16,544 bases of DNA from JBICHM01 sp043101835. GTDB taxonomy: Bacteria; Planctomycetota; Phycisphaerae; Phycisphaerales; UBA1924. This document shows, in pieces, positions 1 through 7,805 of this stretch. The notes under the pieces were generated by a model. That model ran no database searches. It was not told the origin of the DNA and saw only the letters and a list, made by a program, of their open reading frames with translations. Positions within the stretch are counted from its first letter, which is position 1; the number at the start of each line of letters is the position of its first letter. A program made the translations under genes and the position numbers. The stretch spans positions 1 through 16,544 of the forward strand of contig JBICHM010000360.1 in NCBI GenBank assembly GCA_043101835.1, given 5' to 3'.

Positions 1-1
1 G

Positions 2-1252
2 GAACTGCTCCGCAGCGGCGCGAGCGATGTCGTGCTCGATCGCGATGCCGACTCCCTGGCCCGCTGTGTCGAGGAGACCGTCGAGCGCCAGCGCCTGCTG
101 CCGGCCGTCGAGCGCCTCGCCGCCGGGCCGACGGGCGACACCCGCTTCGAGGGCATGCTCAGCCGCAGCCCGAAGATGTGGGACATCTTCGACATCGTCG
201 ATCGCGTGGCGACCAGCGACGCCACCGTGCTGATCATGGGCGAGACCGGCGTCGGCAAGGACATGCTCGCGCGCGCGCTCCACCGGCGCAGCGCTCGCAA
301 CGGCCGCTTCGTCGCCGTGAACTGCTCGAGCATTCCCGCCGAACTCGTCGAGAGCGAACTCTTCGGCCATGTGAAGGGCGCGTTCACCGGCGCCACGAGT
401 CGCAAGCACGGCCTCTTCGAGCACGCCGACACCGGCACCCTCTTCCTCGACGAGATCGGCGACATGCCCCCCGGCGCGCAGCAGAGCCTGCTGCGCGTGC
501 TGCAGGAGCGACGCGTGCGTCCCGTCGGCGGGCGCGAGGAAACGCCCGTCGATGTGCGCGTGATCGCCGCGACCAACGCGCCGCTCGCCGACGCCATCCG
601 CCACGGCGACTTCCGGGAAGACCTTTTCTACCGCCTCGATGTGATCCGCCTCGAGGTCCCGCCGTTGCGCGAGCGTCCCGAGGACATCGTCTACCTCTTC
701 GGGCATTTCCAGCGCGTGCTCTCCAGCCAGTACGGGTCGCGCGCCGCGCGTCTGAGCGACGACTTCATCGCGGCGCTCGCCGCCCATGACTGGCCCGGCA
801 ACGTCCGGCAGCTGGAGAACTTCGCCGAGCGCGCCGTGCTGGCCAATCCTGAGGACGACCGCCCCCTCGATGCGCGCGACTTCGATGAGCTGCTCCGCTC
901 GAGCGCCGTCGCGACGCGCTCCACGAAGCCGCGCCAGCGCGGCGGCGAGGACGCCGACATTGCGCCGGCGCGCGCCCGAAGCCACCTCGAGGCCGGCGCA
1001 CGCGAAGCGGAGCGCGAGCGCGACGATGCCGGGGCGGACGTCGCCGGCGTCGTCATCGACCTCGACCGGCCGCTGGAGGAGCATCTCGCCGAGGCGTCGG
1101 ACCGCATCGAACGCGCCTACATCGAGGCGGCCCTCGAACGCGCCGGGGGCAGCGTCACAAAGGCCGCCGGCGTCGCCGGCGTCAGCCGACGCACCCTCAC
1201 GCGAAAACTCAACGCCCTGGGCATCGATCGGCGGCGCTTCGTGCGCCGTTGA
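2..1252 (+). CDS. sigma-54-dependent transcriptional activator / NtrC-type response regulator, 5' end outside window
   Basis: The frame is open from the left edge, so the real start lies upstream; residue numbers here count from the GTG at position 32. A short N-terminal remnant resembles the last strand and helix of a receiver domain. It is followed by a full AAA+ sigma-54 interaction domain: Walker A GETGVGK (70-76), the sigma-54-contacting loop GAFTGA (116-121), Walker B TLFLDEIGD (136-144), AATN sensor I (179-182) and WPGNVRQL (254-261). After a charged linker (about 285-345) comes a Fis-type helix-turn-helix (371-396, GGSVTKAAGVAGVSRRTLTRK). By family knowledge it hydrolyses ATP to open RNA polymerase-sigma54 promoter complexes. 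The intact GAFTGA loop argues for true sigma-54 dependence. The usual receiver Lys-Pro pair seems replaced by Asp-Arg, so phosphorylation control is doubtful. Its target genes are not evident here. Confidence 0.93.
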   Translation, partial: ELLRSGASDVVLDRDADSLARCVEETVERQRLLPAVERLAAGPTGDTRFEGMLSRSPKMWDIFDIVDRVATSDATVLIMGETGVGKDMLARALHRRSARNGRFVAVNCSSIPAELVESELFGHVKGAFTGATSRKHGLFEHADTGTLFLDEIGDMPPGAQQSLLRVLQERRVRPVGGREETPVDVRVIAATNAPLADAIRHGDFREDLFYRLDVIRLEVPPLRERPEDIVYLFGHFQRVLSSQYGSRAARLSDDFIAALAAHDWPGNVRQLENFAERAVLANPEDDRPLDARDFDELLRSSAVATRSTKPRQRGGEDADIAPARARSHLEAGAREAERERDDAGADVAGVVIDLDRPLEEHLAEASDRIERAYIEAALERAGGSVTKAAGVAGVSRRTLTRKLNALGIDRRRFVRR

Positions 1253-1370
1253 GTTTGGCCGGGGCGCCTGCATCCGGGCCCCTCGCACTCGCGAAAGCTG
1301 TTGTCCCCAAGGCGCAGCGTGCGCTCGAACAACGTCCGAACCAGCGGGTGGGGCCAGCAGGAGAGACCCA

Positions 1371-2144
1371 ATGCGTACTCGGCAGATCCTCGCGGCGATC
1401 GCAGCAAGCGCCACGGTCACTGGCGTCGCCCACGCCGCCAACGCCATTGAAGTGGTCGGCGGGCAGACGAATGTCGCGCTCGACGCCGCACTGATCGAGG
1501 CGGCGACCGGGCTCGCGCTCTCCGGCGTTTCCGATGATGTCATCGCCCCCGGCACGCTGGAAGGCTCGGTCGCGTTCACCATCAATGCGCGGGACGCCGA
1601 GAGCCTCCCGACGACGTTCGGCTACGACCTCGGCGACTTCGGCGGCTCCTTCGCGGGCGCGATCGAGCACACCGGGTCCGTCTTCTTCAACGACGGCTCG
1701 GTGGAGGTTGGGAACTTCACCATCGGCTTCGACGCGGCCCGCGCGGGCACGCTCGACGGCGCCGCGTCCGGGTTCTTCGTCGAGAGCACGACCGGCGTCG
1801 CCGCGATCCTCTTCGATGTGGCCGTGACTGGCGCCGTCCCGGGCGGCAACGCGCTCGCCGTCTCCGGCGATCTGCTCGTCAGCCCCGAGTTCGCCGCGTT
1901 TCTTGGCAACCCCGCCCTCGCCGGCGCGGATGTCGGCGATGCGCTCGTCGAGGGCGACAACGGCGTCACCGGTGTCGATGTGAACGACAACGGCGTCGTC
2001 GATGTGCGCGACTTCCGCCTGTTCATCTTCCAGTTCATCCGGCGCTCCGCCGGCGCGGACTTCAACGCCGACGGCGTGGTGAACGGCGACGACTTCCGGG
2101 CGTTCTTCTTCACCTGGGCCGACGCGCGATACGACCGCCACTGA
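1371..2144 (+). CDS. exported protein with C-terminal dockerin-like EF-hand repeats
   Basis: A 257-residue protein starting at ATG 1371 with an AGGAG ribosome-binding site about 7 bases upstream. Residues 1-22 form a signal peptide (Arg-rich start, Ala-rich core, cleavage likely after VAHA). The middle (about 25-190) is a Gly/Asp/Phe-rich, probably beta-sandwich region without a recognised fold. The C-terminus carries two calcium-loop repeats, DVNDNGVVDVRDF (203-215) and DFNADGVVNGDDF (230-242), in the manner of dockerin type I or planctomycete EF-hand tails. Such repeats bind Ca2+ and in cellulosomes dock to cohesins; in planctomycetes their partner is usually unknown. The protein likely acts outside the cytoplasm. 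It follows the activator by 118 bases on the same strand and ends before a strong terminator, so it is probably monocistronic. Its precise function is not recognised. Confidence 0.85.
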   Translation: MRTRQILAAIAASATVTGVAHAANAIEVVGGQTNVALDAALIEAATGLALSGVSDDVIAPGTLEGSVAFTINARDAESLPTTFGYDLGDFGGSFAGAIEHTGSVFFNDGSVEVGNFTIGFDAARAGTLDGAASGFFVESTTGVAAILFDVAVTGAVPGGNALAVSGDLLVSPEFAAFLGNPALAGADVGDALVEGDNGVTGVDVNDNGVVDVRDFRLFIFQFIRRSAGADFNADGVVNGDDFRAFFFTWADARYDRH

Positions 2145-2168
2145 TCGCAGACTCTTCCGCCTTCGATC

Positions 2169-2207
2169 CGCGGTCCCGCGCGCCGTTCGCAGCGGGGCCG
2201 CGTTTTT
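2169..2207 (+). terminator. intrinsic terminator after the dockerin-type gene
   Basis: An 11-bp GC-rich stem (2169-2179 with 2192-2202, one G-U wobble) closes a 12-base loop and is followed directly by TTTTT (2203-2207). It lies 25 bases past the stop of the plus-strand gene ending at 2144 and before the convergent protease gene. Confidence 0.8.
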
Positions 2208-2241
2208 GTGCGCGCCGATCGAGTCCGCCGGCGCTCGCGTC

Positions 2242-3798
2242 TCAGCACCCGCCCCATGCGCCCAGCAACAGGCCGAGGTCAGCCCCGTCGATAACGCCGT
2301 CGCTGTTCAGATCCTCGATCCCGGCGCCGCCCCAGGCGCCGAGCAGCGCGCCGAGATCTGCGCCATCGACGACATCATCCTCGTTGAAGTCAGCCGGGCA
2401 GGCGATCGGCGCGGTCAGCGCGTACGCGGCGCGCACCTTCGTGTGCTCGATCGAACCGGCAAAGGCCACGCCTTCGTACTCGTCGTAGTAGTCGGTGACG
2501 AACCGTGAGGGCTCGTCGTCGATCGTGCCTGCCACCGCGTCGAGGCCCGTCTCGTACACGTTCAGCAGCAGGTACCCGCCGCCCGCGTCCATCACGCACG
2601 GCGTGTAGTTCACGTTCACCGTGTGCCACGCGCCGAGCAGATGCCCGAGTTCGTGCACCGCGACATTGCCGACGCCCCGCCCGATCACATCGATCAGCGA
2701 TGTGCCCGCGGCTCGCGCGACGTTCTGCGCCGCGATGCCCGAACCGTTCGTCGCCAGCGCTTCGAGCAGCACCACCGCCGTCTCCTCGCGCACGTAGTTG
2801 CCCGGATCCACGCTCTCGGCGATGCCGATCGTCGGGATGCCCAGCTGCCCCTCGAACCCGCCGATGATCAGGCGCGTGACGCGTGGCTGGCCGAAGGGGT
2901 CCGCGTGGTCACGGCTGTTGCGCAGCTCGTACTGCAGGCGCGGCGCCACCGAGCGCAGATCCTCCAGACCGTCCTCGATCTTGCCCAGAATCGCATCGAT
3001 CACCGCGTTGCGCGTCGCCTGCGTGTTGGGCAGCCCCCAGTAGGCGAAGAACCCCTCGAGCGGGCTCAGACCCGCCTGCTGGTTGCCGAAGCCGAAGAGC
3101 GCCTGCGCGTTGATGATCGCACCGTCGAAGTCGACGAAGATGATCTGCTTCTGCCCCGGCAGAAGCGTCTCAAACCCACCCCGGCGGAGGCGCAGCTGCA
3201 TCGTGTATGGCCCCGCCTCGTACTCGTCATATCCCTGCGCGAGCAGGATGTAGTCGCCCGACGCCGGCGCGACGAATGTGAGCTTCGGGTTGTACTCGTT
3301 GGTCCGCAGCAGCGGCGAGTTGATCGGGTACGTCGCCGACTGGCTGCCGCCGCCCGGCGGAGAGTCGTCGTCGTTGGCGACGATCAGCGCGCCGGAGGCG
3401 TCGAAGACCGCGAGGATCGAGTCCACCAAGGTTCCCGGCGCCATCTGCGCATCGAGCAGATCGCCCTCCGCGAGCGTCACGCGGAAGAGATCCACATCCA
3501 CGCCGTTGGCGATCCAGCCCGCGACGTTGATCGCCGGCTCCTCCGGCGAGAGCGGCAGCGGCTGCTCAAGCCCGATGTAGTCGTTCGACTCCACCTCGGC
3601 GATCGACAGCAGGCGCAGTCCGTCCGGTTCGCCATGCCCGGGCCTGCCCAGCGGGTAGGTGCAGAGGCGAGACGGAACCGGCGCCGGCGGCTTCTCGAGC
3701 GCGAGGCGCAGCCGGCGCGATGGGGCGTCGCCCGACGGCGCCATCGCCAGCGCGCCCCCCACCGCCAGCGCAAACAGTCCGACCCACGCGATCCGCAT
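2242..3798 (-). CDS. secreted metzincin-like zinc metalloprotease with PPC domain and dockerin-like repeats
   Basis: A 518-residue protein. The start at 3798 is chosen because it opens a signal sequence (MRIAWVGLFALAVGGALAMA) and has a purine-rich AGGCAGG just upstream; the frame stays open further 5' but only antisense to the neighbouring gene. Residues about 65-205 resemble a bacterial pre-peptidase C-terminal (PPC) beta-sandwich (ESNDY start, VDVDLFRVTL, ASGDYILLAQGY). The catalytic motif HELGHLLGAWH (382-392) fits HExxHxxGxxH, with three His zinc ligands and catalytic Glu383. CVMD (401-404) is a candidate Met-turn, which places it among metzincins. The C-terminus has two EF-hand/dockerin repeats, DFNEDDVVDGADLG (470-483) and DLNSDGVIDGADLG (496-509), each followed by LLGAWGG. 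It probably cleaves proteins outside the cell or at the envelope; the substrate is unknown. No propeptide cysteine switch was identified. Confidence 0.88.
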   Translation of the reverse strand: MRIAWVGLFALAVGGALAMAPSGDAPSRRLRLALEKPPAPVPSRLCTYPLGRPGHGEPDGLRLLSIAEVESNDYIGLEQPLPLSPEEPAINVAGWIANGVDVDLFRVTLAEGDLLDAQMAPGTLVDSILAVFDASGALIVANDDDSPPGGGSQSATYPINSPLLRTNEYNPKLTFVAPASGDYILLAQGYDEYEAGPYTMQLRLRRGGFETLLPGQKQIIFVDFDGAIINAQALFGFGNQQAGLSPLEGFFAYWGLPNTQATRNAVIDAILGKIEDGLEDLRSVAPRLQYELRNSRDHADPFGQPRVTRLIIGGFEGQLGIPTIGIAESVDPGNYVREETAVVLLEALATNGSGIAAQNVARAAGTSLIDVIGRGVGNVAVHELGHLLGAWHTVNVNYTPCVMDAGGGYLLLNVYETGLDAVAGTIDDEPSRFVTDYYDEYEGVAFAGSIEHTKVRAAYALTAPIACPADFNEDDVVDGADLGALLGAWGGAGIEDLNSDGVIDGADLGLLLGAWGGC

Positions 3799-3818
3799 CC
3801 TGCCTCGCTTCCCGGCGC

Positions 3819-3848
3819 GCGCACGCCCCACCCGGTGGGGGTGTGCGC
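3819..3848 (-). promoter_or_regulatory. strong hairpin in the 5' leader of the metalloprotease gene
   Basis: A 15-bp palindrome, CCCCACCCGGTGGGG (3826-3840), is extended by GCGCAC (3819-3824) pairing with GTGCGC (3843-3848), with a one- or two-base bulge. In the minus-strand transcript it would sit about 20 bases before the start codon at 3798 and could affect translation or mRNA stability. Its role is inferred. Confidence 0.45.
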
Positions 3849-3960
3849 CGCCTCCACCCTTCAATCGAGCACCGGAATCGGGCCGTCCAAGCGGAATCCC
3901 CCGCAGCGGCGCCGCGCCCGCGACGCCGGCGCCGGTTCTCGGACGGCCCGCGCGCTCCTC

Positions 3961-3966
3961 TATCAT
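3961..3966 (+). promoter_or_regulatory. -10-like element giving a leaderless threonine aldolase mRNA
   Basis: TATCAT matches the sigma-70 -10 consensus at 5 of 6 bases and stands out in a very GC-rich stretch. The ATG at 3973 lies 6 bases after it, where transcription would begin, and there is no Shine-Dalgarno sequence between. No convincing -35 is seen (TTCTCG at 3936-3941 would give a 19-base spacer). Confidence 0.4.
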
Positions 3967-3972
3967 CCCGCC

Positions 3973-5082
3973 ATGCCGAACGACCCGACTGGCCCCCGCC
4001 GCACCCTCCGCTCCGACAACAACGCCGGCGTCTGCCCCGAGGCGCTCGACGCCCTCCGGCAGGCCAACGACGGCCACGCGCTCGGCTACGGCGATGACGA
4101 CTGGTCCGCGCGCGCGGTCGACGCCTTCCGCGCCCTCTTCGGCGCCGAGTCGCGCATCTACTTCGTCGCCACCGGCACCGCGGCCAACACGCTTGCCGTC
4201 GCGAGCCTCACCGAGCCCTGGATGCGCGTGCTCTGCTACGACCAGGCGCATTGGAACGACGATGAATCCACCGCGCCGGAGCGCATCACCCACTGCCGCG
4301 CCCACCCCATCGAGCCCCGCGACCCCGAGCGCTCGAGCAAGCTGACGCCCGACCTTGTCGAGCGCCACGGCGTCACCACGCGCGGCGTGCACCAGCCCCA
4401 GCCCGGCGTCCTCACCCTCAGCAACCCCACCGAGTTCGGCGAGGTCTACACGCCCGATGAAACGCGCGCCCTCGCCGATGCCGCGCACCGGCTCGGCTAC
4501 AGCGTGCACATCGACGGCGCGCGCTTCGCCAACGCCGTCGCGCGCCACATCGAGCGTACGGGCGAGAACGACCCCGGAGCCGCAGCCCGCGCGCTGACGA
4601 TCGATTCCGGCGTCGACGCGCTCTCCTTCGGCGGCACGAAGAACGGCCTGGCCCTCGGCGAGGCCGTGCTCTTCTTCCCGCAGGTCGGCGGTTCGCGCGC
4701 GGCCCGCGCCGCTGAGCGGTTCCCCTTCCAGCGCAAGAGCACCGGTCACCTGCTCAGCAAGCATCGGTTCGTGAGCGCCCCCTTCGCGGTGACGCTGGAG
4801 ACCGGCGCGTGGCTGCGCACCGCCGCCCACGCCAACGCGATGGCCGACAATCTCTCCGCGGGCCTCGCCGGCGCCGGCGTCGAGATCCCCTTTCGCGTCG
4901 AGGCCAACGCCGTCTTCCCGCGACTCAGCGAAGACCAGACCCGCCGCCTTCACGAGCGCGGCCACCGCTGGTACCCCTTCGGCCCCGCCGACTGGAATCT
5001 CGCCCGCCTCATGTGTTCGTGGGACACCCAGCGCGAGGACGTCGACAACTTCCTCGCCGACCTCGCGGGCGCGCCGGATTAG
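3973..5082 (+). CDS. low-specificity threonine aldolase (PLP-dependent beta-eliminating lyase family)
   Basis: A 369-residue fold-type I PLP enzyme of the usual size for threonine aldolases. By family knowledge it cleaves L-threonine or L-allo-threonine to glycine and acetaldehyde in the cytoplasm. Landmarks: RSDNNAG near the start (13-19), the phosphate-binding region VATGTAANTLA (65-75), HIDGAR with the cofactor-ring Asp181 and Arg184, and SFGGTKNG (218-225), where Lys223 should form the Schiff base. The segment around 85-160 (CYDQAHWNDDES) departs from the commonest 'EHaHiyhdE' form, so the substrate could differ from threonine. The start at 3973 follows a -10-like TATCAT by six bases and lacks a Shine-Dalgarno, which suggests leaderless translation. 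It converges on the kinase gene with overlapping stop codons (5079-5082). Confidence 0.88.
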   Translation: MPNDPTGPRRTLRSDNNAGVCPEALDALRQANDGHALGYGDDDWSARAVDAFRALFGAESRIYFVATGTAANTLAVASLTEPWMRVLCYDQAHWNDDESTAPERITHCRAHPIEPRDPERSSKLTPDLVERHGVTTRGVHQPQPGVLTLSNPTEFGEVYTPDETRALADAAHRLGYSVHIDGARFANAVARHIERTGENDPGAAARALTIDSGVDALSFGGTKNGLALGEAVLFFPQVGGSRAARAAERFPFQRKSTGHLLSKHRFVSAPFAVTLETGAWLRTAAHANAMADNLSAGLAGAGVEIPFRVEANAVFPRLSEDQTRRLHERGHRWYPFGPADWNLARLMCSWDTQREDVDNFLADLAGAPD

Positions 5083-7760
5083 TCCGGCATCGACCAGTTC
5101 GTCATCACGCGCACCGGCTGCGGGTCCAGCTCCCAGTCGGGCGGCGAGACGGCGAAGAACGCGCCGTCCGGCCCGATGTCCCACCGATCCCAGCGCGTGT
5201 CGGCCTGCGGCCAGGGCGTGTTGAAGAGCCGCATCGCGTCGCCGATGCGCGGCCCGTCATCGGTCGCCTCGATCGTCGCCGCGTACATCGCGTCCTCGTT
5301 CACCCAGTGCAGCGTCGTGCTGTCGAGGCTCCAGATCGGCTGCACGGCGTACCAGGCCCCGCTCGGCGACACCTGCCACACCCGATCGGGCGCATCCAAC
5401 TCGCGGACGAAGAGCTCCAGCCCGCCGGATTCCTCGGAGTAGTACGCCAGCCAACGCCCGTCCGGGCTCAGGTTCTTCCAGTAGCGCCCAAGGACGCTGT
5501 CGGTGAAGAGCGTTTGGGCCGAGTCGGGGTCGTCGAGGGGGATCGCCAGGAACTCCCAGGTGAACTCGCCGGCGCTGTCGCGCACGCGACGATCGACGAG
5601 CAGAGTCTCGCCATCGGGCATCCACCCGAGCGGGTCGATGTCCTCGCCCTCAAGCAGCACACGGAAGGGCGCGCCCGGGCGCGCCTCGCGCACCACGAGG
5701 CGCATGCTGTCGTATCCACGATCCGCATCGATCTGCTGGTGCACGATCGAGCCACCGTCGGGCGTCCACAGCATGCCGTACTGCTCGCCCTCGGCGGTGA
5801 GTCGGCGAAGCGAACCGCGCTCGAGATCGAACAGCCAGGTCTCCAGCGCTCGACGCAGCGTGCTGACGACCGCCTGGGCGCCATTGGGCGAGACATAGAC
5901 ATTCTCGAAGTAGTCGTCGGGCGTCCCGATCGGCGCCCATGCGCCGTCGCGCTCGATGCGCGCGATCGAGCGGTTGCGCGTAGCGCGCGCGCCCGGCAGG
6001 TACGCCAGTTCACCCGTCTGCGCCAGGGCGTATACCGAATGGCTGCCCCACGAATCCGACGCGACACCGTCCACGACGAGCGTCGCTTCGCCGATGACTT
6101 CGAGCCGATCGAGATCCAGCGGCGCCGCGTAGAGGTCGGCGTCGCGCATGAAGATCAATCGACCATCCGCCGTCGCTGCCGGCGAGGCCGCGTTCTGCAG
6201 CACGGTCCGCACCGACCCGTCCTCGACGGACACCGCAACGATGTTGTACGCGTCGATGCGGTTGTCGAAGTACGCGCATGCGAGCAGGTGCGGGCTGCCG
6301 GGCACGGTTGTGTAGTTGTCGAACCCGAGCTGCTCGCCATCGACAAGCGCGGTCGCAAACCGCTCGAACGGTCTTCCGTCCAAGTGCCCGCGATGCAGTT
6401 GCTGCCCGCCGGGCTCGGCGCCGACGATCCAGCCGCCCTCCACGCACATCAGGTCCTGGTAGTAGAACCCGCCCGACGGGTAGATCTGCACCGGCGTACC
6501 GCCATCGATCGAGGCGCGAAAGACGCCCCCTGGGGCCTGGAACACGACCGATCGGCCGTCCGGCGTGAACGACGGATCCCACCCGTCGGCGCTTCCCGCG
6601 ATCGGGCGCAGCGCGAAGCTGTCGAGGTCGCGCACCCACAGCGGCCCCGCTCCAACCGGCGCGATCACGAGCGTCGAACCGTCCGGGGAGAACACCATCT
6701 GGTCGGCAATGATCGCCTTGCCGTCGGGGGTGCGCAGCGGCAGCTCAAACTGGAGGGGGCGCAGCGAAACCGGCGCAGCGCCCGTGCCCGCGAGCCACAT
6801 CGCGCCGCCCCCGATCACGCCGCCCGCGACGATGCACAGCGCCGCGATCGGCGCGACCGCCGACCTGCGCCCGCTCACGGGCGCGGGCTCCGATGCGTCG
6901 CGCCGCGCCGCCGAGAGTTCGAGGCGCGCATCGCCGATGTCGCGCAGGCGATCGTCCTTGTCGCGCATCAGGCAGCGCTCGAGCAGATGGCGCACGAGGA
7001 AGGGCGTGCCCGGGGGCAGGCGGTCGAGATCGACGCCCTTGTGCAGGATCGCGCCGATCGAATCCGTCGCCGTCTCGCCCCGGAACGGGCTCTCCCCCGT
7101 CAGGCACTCGAAGAGCACCACGCCGAAGGACCAGATGTCGGTTCGCTTATCGACGCGCCTGCCGCGCGCCTGCTCGGGGCTCATGTACGGCGCCGTGCCG
7201 AGAATCACCCCCGGCGTCGTCGGGCTCGGCGCAGGCGTCGTCAGCGTCGGCGTATCGCCGAACGAGGACGACGAGCCGACCGGGTCGTCCGTGCGCGCAA
7301 GGCCGAAATCGAGCACCTTCACACGTCCATCCGGCGTCACCTTGATGTTCGCCGGCTTGAGGTCGCGATGGATGACGCCGGCCTCGTGCGCCGCCTCGAC
7401 GCCCGCCGCCACCTGCGCGCAGACCTCGAGCGCCTCATCCGGCGCCAGCGGTCCGCGATCGAGACGCTCGCTCAGTGTCTCGCCTTCGACGAACTCGAGC
7501 ACGAGGTAGCGCCGGCCCTCGTGCTCCTCGACGCCGTGGATGCCCGCGACATTCGGATGGTTGAGCGACGCGAGCGTGCGCGCTTCGCGCTCGAAGCGCG
7601 CGAGGCGCTCCGGGTCGTCCGCCAGATGCTCGGGCAGCGCCTTGATCGCGACAGTGCGCCCGAGACGCGTGTCGGTGGCGCGGAAGACCACGCCCATGCC
7701 GCCCCGACCGATCTCGGCGTCAACCGTGTACGGACCAATAGCCGGCGGCGTCTCGCTCAC
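5079..7760 (-). CDS. membrane Ser/Thr protein kinase with C-terminal WD40/TolB-like beta-propeller
   Basis: An 893-residue protein from GTG 7760. The kinase domain (about 10-285) is complete: glycine loop GRGGMG (18-23), ATP-anchoring Lys40, Glu59 as salt-bridge partner, catalytic HRDLKPAN (131-138, Asp133), DFG (151-153), and an activation segment rich in Ser/Thr (162-183) ending in PYMSPEQ. It is a PknB/Hanks-type kinase and should be active. One hydrophobic helix (about 301-325) probably crosses the membrane. The remaining 560 residues hold repeated 'SPDG/TPDG/MPDG'-type blades (for example FSPDGS, FTPDGR, LSPDGR) typical of TolB/WD40-like propellers, which would lie outside the cytoplasm as a sensor or protein-binding module. 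Such fusions are frequent in planctomycetes and acidobacteria. The gene is downstream of the VPLPA-CTERM gene on the same strand but has its own promoter-like sequence. Confidence 0.92.
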   Translation of the reverse strand: MSETPPAIGPYTVDAEIGRGGMGVVFRATDTRLGRTVAIKALPEHLADDPERLARFEREARTLASLNHPNVAGIHGVEEHEGRRYLVLEFVEGETLSERLDRGPLAPDEALEVCAQVAAGVEAAHEAGVIHRDLKPANIKVTPDGRVKVLDFGLARTDDPVGSSSSFGDTPTLTTPAPSPTTPGVILGTAPYMSPEQARGRRVDKRTDIWSFGVVLFECLTGESPFRGETATDSIGAILHKGVDLDRLPPGTPFLVRHLLERCLMRDKDDRLRDIGDARLELSAARRDASEPAPVSGRRSAVAPIAALCIVAGGVIGGGAMWLAGTGAAPVSLRPLQFELPLRTPDGKAIIADQMVFSPDGSTLVIAPVGAGPLWVRDLDSFALRPIAGSADGWDPSFTPDGRSVVFQAPGGVFRASIDGGTPVQIYPSGGFYYQDLMCVEGGWIVGAEPGGQQLHRGHLDGRPFERFATALVDGEQLGFDNYTTVPGSPHLLACAYFDNRIDAYNIVAVSVEDGSVRTVLQNAASPAATADGRLIFMRDADLYAAPLDLDRLEVIGEATLVVDGVASDSWGSHSVYALAQTGELAYLPGARATRNRSIARIERDGAWAPIGTPDDYFENVYVSPNGAQAVVSTLRRALETWLFDLERGSLRRLTAEGEQYGMLWTPDGGSIVHQQIDADRGYDSMRLVVREARPGAPFRVLLEGEDIDPLGWMPDGETLLVDRRVRDSAGEFTWEFLAIPLDDPDSAQTLFTDSVLGRYWKNLSPDGRWLAYYSEESGGLELFVRELDAPDRVWQVSPSGAWYAVQPIWSLDSTTLHWVNEDAMYAATIEATDDGPRIGDAMRLFNTPWPQADTRWDRWDIGPDGAFFAVSPPDWELDPQPVRVMTNWSMPD

Positions 7761-7767
7761 GAGCCCG

Positions 7768-7794
7768 AGTGTACAGGCGGATCCACCCGTTCAA
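7768..7794 (-). promoter_or_regulatory. candidate promoter for a leaderless kinase mRNA
   Basis: On the minus strand TTGAAC (7789-7794) and TACACT (7768-7773) are separated by 15 bases. The GTG start at 7760 is 7 bases past the second hexamer and has no good Shine-Dalgarno. The spacer is shorter than ideal, so this is tentative. Confidence 0.33.
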
Positions 7795-7805
7795 TCGCGC
7801 GCCGA

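Noticed and set aside
1249..1275. Sigma-54 (-24/-12) promoter before the dockerin-type gene
   Set aside because: TTGG and TGC are present, but the GG-to-GC spacing is 11 instead of 10 bases, which sigma-54 promoters do not tolerate well.
3799..5184. N-terminal extension of the minus-strand protease frame
   Set aside because: It runs antisense to the threonine aldolase and precedes a clear signal peptide; the protease starts at 3798.
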